Assembly: GCA_046589965.1 (NCBI GenBank)
Contig: JBKJVF010000265.1
Coordinates: 1-19,027, forward strand
DNA: 19,027 bases
Source: JAJNPS01 sp046589965
Lineage (GTDB): Bacteria > Pseudomonadota > Alphaproteobacteria > Rhodobacterales > Rhodobacteraceae
Reading direction: 5' to 3'
Shown here: piece after piece, positions 5,573 to 12,473 of the stretch
Numbering within the stretch: the stretch's first letter is position 1
How the letters are laid out: every line of letters begins with the position of its first letter
Position numbers and translations under genes: made by a program
Notes under the pieces: generated by a model
What the model saw: only the letters and a program-made list of their open reading frames with translations
The model's database searches: none
Told to the model about the DNA's origin: nothing

Positions 5573-6121
5573 TTACATCGCAGGCAGCATCACGGTGTCG
5601 ATGACGTGGATGACGCCGTTCGACTGTTTCACATCGGCGATGGTGACCGTGGCCACATTGCCCATTTCGTCCGTAAGCTTGATCATGTCGCCTTCGTAGG
5701 TTGCCTGCAGCGTGCAGCCGCCCAGCGTAGGCACCGGGTGCTTGCCGCCATCGGCCGAAATCATGCCGTTCAGGGCTTCGGCCATCACGTCTTTGCCAAC
5801 GACGTGGCAGGTCAGGATCTTGGTCAACTGATCCTTGTTTTCGGGCTTGAGCAGGGTTTCGACGGTGCCCGCAGGCAGTTTGGCAAAGGCTTCGTTGGTC
5901 GGCGCAAAGACGGTGAACGGGCCAGCACCTGACAGCGTTTCGACCAGACCGGCAGCCTGCACGGCGGCGACCAGCGTGGTGTGATCGGCCGAGTTCACGG
6001 CGTTTTCGACGATGTTCTTGTCTTCGAACATGGCCGCGCCGCCCACCATCGGGTTTTCAGCCAGCGCAAAGCCGGTCGACAGGGCCAGAAGGGCAGTGGC
6101 AAGACGGAAGGAATTCAGCAT
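5573..6121 (-). CDS. Secreted fasciclin (FAS1) domain protein, first in tandem
   Basis: The 182-residue protein has a signal peptide (MLNSFRLATALLALSTGFAL, cleavage after Ala21) and a single FAS1 domain with H1 box FTVFAPTNEAF at 69-79 and the closing GVIHVIDTVMLP at 169-180. It shares long identical blocks with the neighbouring fasciclin gene, including KNIVENAVNSADHTTLVAAV, so the two arose by tandem duplication. The insert at about 107-140 differs (Cys105, Cys136). The ATG at 6121 has GGGAG about 8 bp upstream; the ATG at 6136 is less likely. It lies 107 bp downstream of the anti-sigma gene, with a candidate ECF-type promoter in between. Mycobacterial relatives (MPT70/MPT83) are targets of SigK. 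Confidence 0.93.
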   Translation of the reverse strand: MLNSFRLATALLALSTGFALAENPMVGGAAMFEDKNIVENAVNSADHTTLVAAVQAAGLVETLSGAGPFTVFAPTNEAFAKLPAGTVETLLKPENKDQLTKILTCHVVGKDVMAEALNGMISADGGKHPVPTLGGCTLQATYEGDMIKLTDEMGNVATVTIADVKQSNGVIHVIDTVMLPAM

Positions 6122-6148
6122 TGTGGCAACTCCCATTGCAAATTTGGT

Positions 6149-6166
6149 GGCGGGTTCATTCCCGCC
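6149..6166 (-). promoter_or_regulatory. 5' UTR hairpin of the first fasciclin gene
   Basis: GGCGGG (6149-6154) and CCCGCC (6161-6166) pair around a 6-nt loop, 27 bp upstream of the ATG at 6121. It could stabilise the mRNA or modulate translation. Only the dyad is directly visible. Confidence 0.35.
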
Positions 6167-6177
6167 TCACACCAACA

Positions 6178-6206
6178 GCTACGGAAGGGTCGGGCGCAGA
6201 GTTTCA
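6178..6206 (-). promoter_or_regulatory. Candidate ECF-type promoter before the fasciclin genes
   Basis: On the minus strand TGAAAC (6206-6201) and CGTAGC (6183-6178) are separated by 17 bp. Many group IV sigma promoters have an AAC-containing -35 and a CGT-containing -10. It lies in the 107-bp gap between the anti-sigma stop and the fasciclin start. It was chosen by eye and could be chance. Confidence 0.3.
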
Positions 6207-6227
6207 GAACGTGCGAAGTTTATGACT

Positions 6228-6890
6228 TCACAGGTCCGTGACCGCGCCGGTAGCCAGAACGGGTCCGGTGGGCGCGCCGGTGGTGGACCCGCCCGTCGGT
6301 TCCAGCGATACGGCCAGAATCCAGCCCGCGGGCGGCATGGGATAAGGGATGGACAGGGGCGCATCGCCCAGCAGGCCCAAGGACACCGGCGCCGCCTCGG
6401 GGGCGATGATCCACAGTTCGTGCACCCGGTTCGGTTCAGCCGCAGGGCCCGAGACGCGCGCCACGATCAGCGATGCGCCATCATAGCGCGCCTCGAACGC
6501 CAGCGGGCCGTCTTCGGCGCCCAAGGTCGCAATGACGGGGGCGGTCGTCGCAGGCGGGGGCGCAAAGAATACCATCGCGGCGACGGCGAGCAAGGCTGCG
6601 GCCAACGCGCCTGACAGCCAGCCAAGCCAGGAGGCACGCGCGCGGGCGGCCTGCGGGAAGAGCCGCGCCTCGATCCGTGGCATCACGTCCGGCGCGGGCA
6701 CCTCGACATAGTCGTCGTTCAAATCCGCAAAGTGGTTTTCCCACGCCGTGACCATGGCGGCAAATCCGGCATCGGATTTGATCCGCGCCTCGGCGGCTGC
6801 GCGTTCCTGCATCGGCAGCGTGCCCATGACGAATTCGGCCGCCAGCAGGTCGGCGTCTTCGTTCGGGGTCAAGGCGCGGTCGGCGGTCAT
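6228..6890 (-). CDS. RskA-like membrane anti-sigma factor
   Basis: The 220-residue product has the RskA layout: an N-terminal sigma-binding segment (LLAAEFVMGTLPMQERAAAE, about 15-34, with Trp50), one membrane helix at about 88-109, and a C-terminal periplasmic RskA domain with HELWIIAPEAAPVSLGLLGD and a conserved Gly/Pro-rich close, GSTTGAPTGPVLATGAV. No zinc-binding HxxxCxxC motif is seen, so it is not a ZAS-type anti-sigma. It should hold the adjacent ECF sigma factor at the membrane and release it by regulated proteolysis, as known for mycobacterial RskA. The ATG at 6890 overlaps the sigma stop as ATGA; a GTG at 6902 is less likely. Confidence 0.9.
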   Translation of the reverse strand: MTADRALTPNEDADLLAAEFVMGTLPMQERAAAEARIKSDAGFAAMVTAWENHFADLNDDYVEVPAPDVMPRIEARLFPQAARARASWLGWLSGALAAALLAVAAMVFFAPPPATTAPVIATLGAEDGPLAFEARYDGASLIVARVSGPAAEPNRVHELWIIAPEAAPVSLGLLGDAPLSIPYPMPPAGWILAVSLEPTGGSTTGAPTGPVLATGAVTDL

Positions 6891-7429
6891 GACTCGAGAC
6901 ACTCTTTCAGTTTCAGCAAGCCGCGGCGCAGCCAGGTGCGCATGGTGTTGACGGGCACATTATGGCGGACAGCAAGGTCGGCATAGCTTAGCCCGCCCAG
7001 ATAGGCGCCCTGCACGGCGGCGGCCTTGTCGGTTTCCAGCGTCTGAAAGCAGTCGGCAACCCGTCTCGCCTGGCCTGCGGCGATCATCCGTGTCTCAACC
7101 CCCGCGCTCAGATCGGGCAGGGCGTCGATGACGGCTTCATCTCCGATGCCGGCATCGGGGCGGGCACGCAGACGGTCGATCGCAAGGTTGCGCGAAATGG
7201 CGATAAGCCAGGTCATCCCACGGGCGCGCACGGCATCATAGCGCCCTGCGCGCAACCAGACCCGTGTGTATACCTCTTGCAACGCATCCTCCGCTTCCCC
7301 CCTGTCCCCAAGCATACGCAAAAGGACTCCGAAAAGTTTCGAAGAGGTTGTCGCATAAAGTTCACGAAACGCAGCGCGGTCCTGCGCTGCGACGTGGGAA
7401 AGAAGGCTGGCCACGGGATCGTCTGACAT
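6887..7429 (-). CDS. ECF RNA polymerase sigma factor, SigK-like
   Basis: The 180-residue protein has region 2 at about 20-90 (LGDRGEAEDALQEVYTRVWL and TWLIAISRNLAIDRLRARPD) and region 4 at about 125-177, with helix-turn-helix LSYADLAVRHNVPVNTMRTW. The pairing with an RskA-type anti-sigma places it near the SigK/ECF19 group. The ATG at 7429 is chosen because regions 2 and 4 fit it; a longer reading upstream overlaps the neighbouring gene in an unrelated frame. There is no Shine-Dalgarno sequence, and GCTAGCCT lies about 9 bp upstream, so the transcript could be leaderless. The gene is coupled to the anti-sigma gene and followed by two fasciclin genes. Confidence 0.92.
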   Translation of the reverse strand: MSDDPVASLLSHVAAQDRAAFRELYATTSSKLFGVLLRMLGDRGEAEDALQEVYTRVWLRAGRYDAVRARGMTWLIAISRNLAIDRLRARPDAGIGDEAVIDALPDLSAGVETRMIAAGQARRVADCFQTLETDKAAAVQGAYLGGLSYADLAVRHNVPVNTMRTWLRRGLLKLKECLES

Positions 7430-7461
7430 CGGGGGCAGGCTAGCGCGCTGCGCGTCGGCTG

Positions 7462-9498
7462 TCACCCCCGCCTGCGACGCCGGTTGTCGCCGCCGCTGCC
7501 ATTCATGTTGAAGCTGACATGGGGCAGGGTGACGATCTTGCCAAGTTCGGTGAAAGGGTCGGTCGCATGCGGGATCGCGTTGGCGTTGACAAAGTGTTCC
7601 TGAAACCGTGGCGCGATGGCGGTTTCCACCTTGTGGATGTTGTGAACCGTCGCCTCGATCGCCGCGCGCGAGGCCTTGCTGCAAAGTGCTATACGCGCCC
7701 CGGTGCCCGCGGCATTGCCCGCAGATACGACTTGGTCCAGCGGCACATCCGGGATCATGCCCAGCACCATCGCGTGCTTGGGACTGATATGCGCACCAAA
7801 GGCCCCCGCAAGGGTGACACGCTCCACATGGTCGATGCCCATTTCGTCCATCAACAGACGCGCACCTGCGTAAAGTGCCGACTTTGCCAGCTGGATCGCG
7901 CGGATGTCGCCTTGGGTGACCAGAATGCGCGGGCCGCCATCCATGGTGCCGTCGTGCAAAAGGTAGGAATGTGTCCGGCCCTCAGGCACGCAGCGCGCCG
8001 TGCCGGTCTGGTCAGGACTGCCGATCAGGCCACCGGGATCGACAAGGCCTGCCATGCGCATCTCGGCCACGGCCTCGATGATGCCCGAGCCGCAGATGCC
8101 GGTGATGCCAGTTGTGGCAATTGCGGCGGAAAAACCGGGATCGGTTGACCAGAGGTCCGATCCGATCACCTTGAAGCGGGGTTCCTTGGTCACAAGATCG
8201 ATCTCGACCCGTTCGATGGCACCGGGGGCGGCGCGTTGGCCGGAACTGATCTGCGCGCCTTCGAACGCGGGGCCGGTCGGGCTGGAACAGGCCAGCACGC
8301 GGGTCTTGTTGCCCAAAAGCAGTTCGGCATTGGTGCCGACATCGACGATCAACACCATGTCGTCCGATTTGCCCGGCTCTTCGGACAGGGCGACGGCGGC
8401 ACAGTCGGCCCCCACATGTCCTGCGATGCACGGCAGCATATAGATGCGCGCGGCGGGGTTGATTGCATCTAAGTCAAGCTCGCGGGCGTCCAGTGACAGG
8501 CTGTCCGAGGTGGCCAGCGCAAAGGGCGCCTGGCCAAGTTCGACCGGATCAATGCCCAGCAGCAAATGGTGCATGACCGGGTTGCAGACGATCACCGCCT
8601 CGTAGATCGCCGTAGGTGCGATCCCGGCCTCGGCGGCAATGGTCAGCGCCAGCCCGTCAATCGCCTGCCGCACGGCGCGGGTCATCTCCACGTCGCCGCC
8701 GGGGTTCATCATGACATAGCTGACCCGGCTCATCAGATCTTCGCCAAAGCGGATCTGGGGGTTCATCAGCCCTGCTGATGCCAGCACGCGACCATCGCCA
8801 AGGTCACAGAGATGCGCTGCGATGGTGGTGGATCCAAGGTCGATGGCAAGGCCATAAAGCCCGCCTTCGTGATAGCCGGGATAGACGTCAAGGATGCGCG
8901 GCGCAGCATCGTCATGGCCCTGATAGACCACGACGGTTACCTTCCATTCGCCCTTGCGCAACGCGGGTTGCAGCTTGCGCAGCACGCCCAGACCGGCGGT
9001 TGGCGTGGCGATCTGCCACTGGCTGGCCAGCGCCCGTATCAGGCGTTCAAGATCGCCAGAAGGTTCGTGCATATCGGGTTCTTCGACCTCGACGTAATAG
9101 CTGCGCGTGGCGGGGTCCATCAGCATGACCCGCTCGGTCGCGGATTTGCGGATGACCTGTTTGTGGACCTGGGATTCCGGCGGCACGTCGATCACGACAT
9201 CGCCCATCACCTGCGCCTGACAGCCTAGACGTCGACCGGGGGCCATGCCACGCTTGGACTTGTAGCGATCCTCGACCGCGTTCCAGGCCGACAGTGCATC
9301 ATCGTCCACCGTTACGCCGTGCTTGGGAAACTCGCCATAGCCGGGGCTGATCTGGCATTTGGAACAGATGCCACGCCCGCCGCATACGCTGTCCAGATCG
9401 ACGCCCAACTGGCGTGCGGCAGACAGAACCGGCGTGCCGACAGGAAATCGGCCCCTTTTGCCCGAGGGGGTAAAGATCACAAGGGCGTCTGCGGTCAT
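7462..9498 (-). CDS. 2Fe-2S/ASKHA protein, RACo-like corrinoid activation protein
   Basis: The 678-residue protein starts with a plant-type 2Fe-2S ferredoxin domain (C39, C45, C48 in SVCGGRGICSKC, and C93 in RRLGCQAQ) and continues with a DUF4445/ASKHA ATPase domain: a phosphate loop at IDLGSTTIAAHL (219-230), DVGTN at 386-390, then CGSGIIEAVAEM and LAGAFGAHIS. Relatives such as RACo and RamA reduce inactive Co(II) corrinoid proteins at the cost of ATP to restart methyltransferases. No corrinoid protein or methyltransferase is in the window, so the client is unknown. The ATG at 9498 overlaps the cupin stop by ATGA and has GAGG upstream. The C-terminus ends in an odd basic tail, NRRRRRG, next to the sigma gene promoter area. 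Confidence 0.9.
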   Translation of the reverse strand: MTADALVIFTPSGKRGRFPVGTPVLSAARQLGVDLDSVCGGRGICSKCQISPGYGEFPKHGVTVDDDALSAWNAVEDRYKSKRGMAPGRRLGCQAQVMGDVVIDVPPESQVHKQVIRKSATERVMLMDPATRSYYVEVEEPDMHEPSGDLERLIRALASQWQIATPTAGLGVLRKLQPALRKGEWKVTVVVYQGHDDAAPRILDVYPGYHEGGLYGLAIDLGSTTIAAHLCDLGDGRVLASAGLMNPQIRFGEDLMSRVSYVMMNPGGDVEMTRAVRQAIDGLALTIAAEAGIAPTAIYEAVIVCNPVMHHLLLGIDPVELGQAPFALATSDSLSLDARELDLDAINPAARIYMLPCIAGHVGADCAAVALSEEPGKSDDMVLIVDVGTNAELLLGNKTRVLACSSPTGPAFEGAQISSGQRAAPGAIERVEIDLVTKEPRFKVIGSDLWSTDPGFSAAIATTGITGICGSGIIEAVAEMRMAGLVDPGGLIGSPDQTGTARCVPEGRTHSYLLHDGTMDGGPRILVTQGDIRAIQLAKSALYAGARLLMDEMGIDHVERVTLAGAFGAHISPKHAMVLGMIPDVPLDQVVSAGNAAGTGARIALCSKASRAAIEATVHNIHKVETAIAPRFQEHFVNANAIPHATDPFTELGKIVTLPHVSFNMNGSGGDNRRRRRG

Positions 9499-9926
9499 TT
9501 TTGCCTCGATTGCGGCACGGCCAAGCGGTTTTGGGTGAACTCATAAGTGATCTGGTCAAAGCTGTCGCGGGCAAAGACGTAGAACCATTTCAGTGCCGTT
9601 GCGACGTTTGGCACGCCATGTTCGGCATGCCCGGGGATGTAGATCGCAACGCCGGGCGATAAGTGATGCGCTGCGCCATCGATCATCACCTCGCCATGCC
9701 CCTCCAGTCCAAAGTAGACTTCTGGTTCGGCATGACGGTGCAGGGCGAAATGCTGGCCAGGTTGCATTTCGGCAATGCCGCAGACCAATCCCTCGGTCGG
9801 GGTCAGCCCGGCCGAGATCAGGGTCCGCCAACCAATCGTGCCATGTGCCGGGTCGGCCCAATGATCCAAAGGGCGTGACGATGCATCAATGCGCGTGGGC
9901 GCCGCAAAAGAAGGTGTCCTTGTCAT
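9495..9926 (-). CDS. Small cupin protein, possibly DMSP-lyase-like
   Basis: This 143-residue single-domain cupin has motif 1 HRHAEPEVYF (metal ligands His63, His65, Glu69, with Tyr71) and motif 2 PGVAIYIPGHAEHGV (His103). The first pattern, HxHxxxExY, is shared with the cupin DMSP lyases (DddW/L/Q) common in roseobacters, but also with many other cupins, so a DMSP role is only a possibility. There is no signal peptide, so the protein is cytoplasmic. It overlaps the ASKHA gene by 4 bp and should be co-translated with it. The start at 9926 has no clear Shine-Dalgarno sequence. It lies 88 bp downstream of cydB. Confidence 0.85.
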   Translation of the reverse strand: MTRTPSFAAPTRIDASSRPLDHWADPAHGTIGWRTLISAGLTPTEGLVCGIAEMQPGQHFALHRHAEPEVYFGLEGHGEVMIDGAAHHLSPGVAIYIPGHAEHGVPNVATALKWFYVFARDSFDQITYEFTQNRLAVPQSRQK

Positions 9927-9949
9927 CTTGCGACGGTTTTAAGCCAAGC

Positions 9950-9979
9950 GTGCCGCGCAACAAGGACAGAATGCGGCAC
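9950..9979 (-). terminator. Hairpin between cydB and the cupin gene
   Basis: GTGCCGC (9950-9956) and GCGGCAC (9973-9979) form a 7-bp stem with a 16-nt loop in the 88-bp gap after cydB. No clean T tract follows on the minus strand. It may be a weak terminator or an mRNA 3' structure for cydAB. Confidence 0.3.
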
Positions 9980-10014
9980 CTGGCACCGCCACGGCGTCAT
10001 CTGCGCGTGGCATT

Positions 10015-11019
10015 TCAGTCATAACTGAGATGCGTCGCCTTGCCGCGAAAGATCACGTAGCTGAGGATCGAATATGCCAGGATGATGGGCAGCACGACCA
10101 TCACGCCCACAAGGATGATCCACAGGCTTTCCGGCGCGGAGGCCGCCTCGTAGATCGTGATCGCTTCGGGGACGATATAGGGAAAGAACGAATAGGCCAT
10201 GCCCAGAAACCCCAGCGCAAAAAGGGCGGTGGCGGCGACGAACGGAACCCAGGCGCGGCGGTCACCGGGCAGGGGAAGTCGCTGTAGCATCCACCACATC
10301 CCCACAATCAGCAGGGCCGAGATGATCGGCAGCGGCGAAAGATACAGCATCGAGGGCCAGGAAAACCATTTGTCATAAATCCGCGTGCTGACAAAGGGGG
10401 TGGCCAGCGACACCGCGCCCATGCCCAGAACGACGCCCCAGATGCCGCCCTGGGCCCAGCCGATGGCCTTGCTTTGCAACAACCCGTCGGTCTTGAAGAT
10501 GACCCAGGTTGCCCCGATAAAGCTGTAGGCGACGGTCAGAAACACCCCCGTCACCATCGCAAATCCGATATGCCACCATGTCCAGGCCAGCCCCATAACG
10601 TAAAGGCCCAGCATGAAACCCTGGGATAGCGACGTCATCAGGCTGCCGGTAAAGAACATGTTGTCCCAAGTGCGTTTGTGGGCGTCAGGTGCCTTGGCGC
10701 GAAACTCGAATGCCACACCGCGCAGAATCAGGCCGATCAGCATCACGGCAACAGGCAGATATAGCTGCGTCAGGATCGCGCCGTGGGCGACCGGAAAGGC
10801 CACCAGCAGGATGCCGATGGCCAGAACCAGCCAGGTTTCGTTGGCATCCCAGAACGGCCCGATGGAGGCGACCATACGGTCCTTTTCCGCCGCGTCGGCA
10901 AAGGGGAACAACAGACCGACACCAAGGTCGAACCCATCGAGCACGACGTAGATCAGGATCGACAGGCCCATCAGGCCGGCAAAGATCAGAGGAAGGTCGC
11001 CATCGGTGATCATGGTCAT
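10015..11019 (-). CDS. cydB: Cytochrome bd-type quinol oxidase subunit II
   Basis: The 334-residue membrane protein has the CydB/CioB pattern: the first helix with LSILIYVVLDGFDLGVGLLF, the conserved FWDANETWLV near residue 55, and later helices up to the end. It forms the heterodimer with CydA that oxidises quinol and reduces O2 to water in the inner membrane. The ATG at 11019 overlaps the cydA TGA (ATGA), which fixes the start better than an internal ATG at 11013. Upstream extensions of the frame run inside cydA and are spurious. No cydX and no cydDC are adjacent. Confidence 0.95.
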   Translation of the reverse strand: MTMITDGDLPLIFAGLMGLSILIYVVLDGFDLGVGLLFPFADAAEKDRMVASIGPFWDANETWLVLAIGILLVAFPVAHGAILTQLYLPVAVMLIGLILRGVAFEFRAKAPDAHKRTWDNMFFTGSLMTSLSQGFMLGLYVMGLAWTWWHIGFAMVTGVFLTVAYSFIGATWVIFKTDGLLQSKAIGWAQGGIWGVVLGMGAVSLATPFVSTRIYDKWFSWPSMLYLSPLPIISALLIVGMWWMLQRLPLPGDRRAWVPFVAATALFALGFLGMAYSFFPYIVPEAITIYEAASAPESLWIILVGVMVVLPIILAYSILSYVIFRGKATHLSYD

Positions 11020-12392
11020 TCTGCCGGTGCTAGGGAGGCTTCGGGCGCGTTCTTTGGGTCCGGCGGCGGGGCATCGCCCTTGGCCGCCTTGTGCGCCAGA
11101 TGGGTGATGACCCACATATAGGCCAGCATCAGCGCGGCATAGATCGCAAGGTAGGCAATGAGCGTGGTCAGGACCATCGGGGCCGCAACCTGGCTGACCG
11201 CCTCTTTGGTGGTCAGCACGCCCGACACCAGCCAGGGCTGGCGGCCGATTTCGGTCGTGTACCAGCCCGCAAGGGTCGCCACCCAGCCCATGAAGGCCAT
11301 GCCCGACATGCCGACCAGATAAAGTTTCGGCATGTTGGCCGCCCCGCGCCGCCAAAGGAGAAAGGCGCCCAGCCACGAGGTTGCCAGCATCAGCAGCCCC
11401 ACCCCGATCATGACCCGGAAGGACCAGAACACCTGCAATACCGGCGGATGCAGCACCGTGCCATCCTCCGCCACGAAATCGTTCAGACCGGGGACCACGC
11501 CATCAGCATCATGCTTGAGGATGATCGAGGCCAGCGCCGGGATGCCGATTTCATAGTCGTTGGAGCGGGTTTCCTTGTTCGGGATCGCGAACAGCAACAA
11601 GGGCGCGCGGCTTTGCGTTTCCCAGTTGCCCTCCATCGCGGCGACCTTGGCGGGCTGGTGTTCCAGCGTGTTCAGCCCATGCATGTCGCCCGCGACGATT
11701 TGCACCGGGATCAGCAGGGCTGCCATCACGATACCGGTCCGCAGCGTGGATTTCGTGCCTTCGGTGCGGTCTTTCCACAGCATGCGCAGCGCAGAAATGC
11801 CCGCAATCAGAAAAGCGACGGTCAAACCGGAGGCGAGCAACATGTGGACAAGGCGGTAGGGCATCGACGGGTTGAACACGATCGCCCACCAGTCGGTGGC
11901 ATGAACAATGCCGTCACGAAGCTCATAGCCTTGCGGCGTGTGCATCCACGAATTCAGCACGATGATCCAGAACGCCGACATCGTGGTGCCAAAGGCCACA
12001 AGGAAGGTGGCCGTCGTATGGACCCAAGGCTTCACCCGCGATGCGCCGAACAACATGATGCCAAGGAACGCGGCCTCCAGGAAAAACGCCGTCAGCACCT
12101 CATAGGCGAGCAGTGGCCCCGCGACGTTGCCCACGGTTTCCATGAACCCGGGCCAGTTGGTCCCGAACTGGAACGACATGGTGATGCCGGAAACAACCCC
12201 CATGGCAAAGGACAAGGCGAAGACCTTGACCCAGAACATGTAGGCATCCATCCACTTTCGGTCCCCCGTCGCGTTGAACCGCAGCTTGAAGAACAACAGC
12301 ACCCATCCCAGCGCGATGGTGATCGTCGGAAAGAGGATGTGGAACGAGATGTTCGCGCCGAACTGAATGCGGGAAAGGATGAGGGCGTCCAT
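11016..12392 (-). CDS. cydA: Cytochrome bd-type quinol oxidase subunit I, CIO type
   Basis: The 458-residue subunit carries the haem ligands at His18, His183 and Met328 (equivalent to E. coli His19, His186 and Met393) and conserved Glu98 and Glu106. The quinol-binding Q-loop is short: after LEHQPAKVAAMEG (Lys249, Glu254) it lacks the long C-terminal insert of E. coli CydA. A short Q-loop is typical of the cyanide-insensitive CioA branch found in Pseudomonas and alphaproteobacteria. The start at 12392 has AAGGTG about 6 bp upstream. The 81-bp gap after prfC contains a dyad and direct repeats (ATTACC twice) that may be regulatory. The acidic/proline C-tail (PPPDPKNAPEASLAPAE) is unusual but common in this group. 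Confidence 0.95.
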   Translation of the reverse strand: MDALILSRIQFGANISFHILFPTITIALGWVLLFFKLRFNATGDRKWMDAYMFWVKVFALSFAMGVVSGITMSFQFGTNWPGFMETVGNVAGPLLAYEVLTAFFLEAAFLGIMLFGASRVKPWVHTTATFLVAFGTTMSAFWIIVLNSWMHTPQGYELRDGIVHATDWWAIVFNPSMPYRLVHMLLASGLTVAFLIAGISALRMLWKDRTEGTKSTLRTGIVMAALLIPVQIVAGDMHGLNTLEHQPAKVAAMEGNWETQSRAPLLLFAIPNKETRSNDYEIGIPALASIILKHDADGVVPGLNDFVAEDGTVLHPPVLQVFWSFRVMIGVGLLMLATSWLGAFLLWRRGAANMPKLYLVGMSGMAFMGWVATLAGWYTTEIGRQPWLVSGVLTTKEAVSQVAAPMVLTTLIAYLAIYAALMLAYMWVITHLAHKAAKGDAPPPDPKNAPEASLAPAE

Positions 12393-12435
12393 GGGTCACC
12401 TTGGGTAATTCTATGCAGCCTAGGTAATACGTCCT

Positions 12436-12469
12436 GCGACGTGAACCAGATGATGCGGTGACACGTCGC
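12436..12469. promoter_or_regulatory. Inverted repeat upstream of cydA
   Basis: GCGACGTG (12436-12443) and CACGTCGC (12462-12469) are perfect 8-bp arms with an 18-bp spacer, in the 81-bp gap between prfC and cydA. There is no T tract, so a terminator is unlikely. On the minus strand ATTACC also occurs twice at 19-bp spacing, closer to cydA. These are candidate regulator sites for the oxidase operon. Confidence 0.4.
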
Positions 12470-12473
12470 GGGG

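Noticed and set aside
11091..12461. 456-codon plus-strand frame opposite cydA
   Set aside because: It is antisense to a clear cydA with haem ligands; its His/Arg/Gln-rich composition is typical of the shadow of a GC-rich gene.
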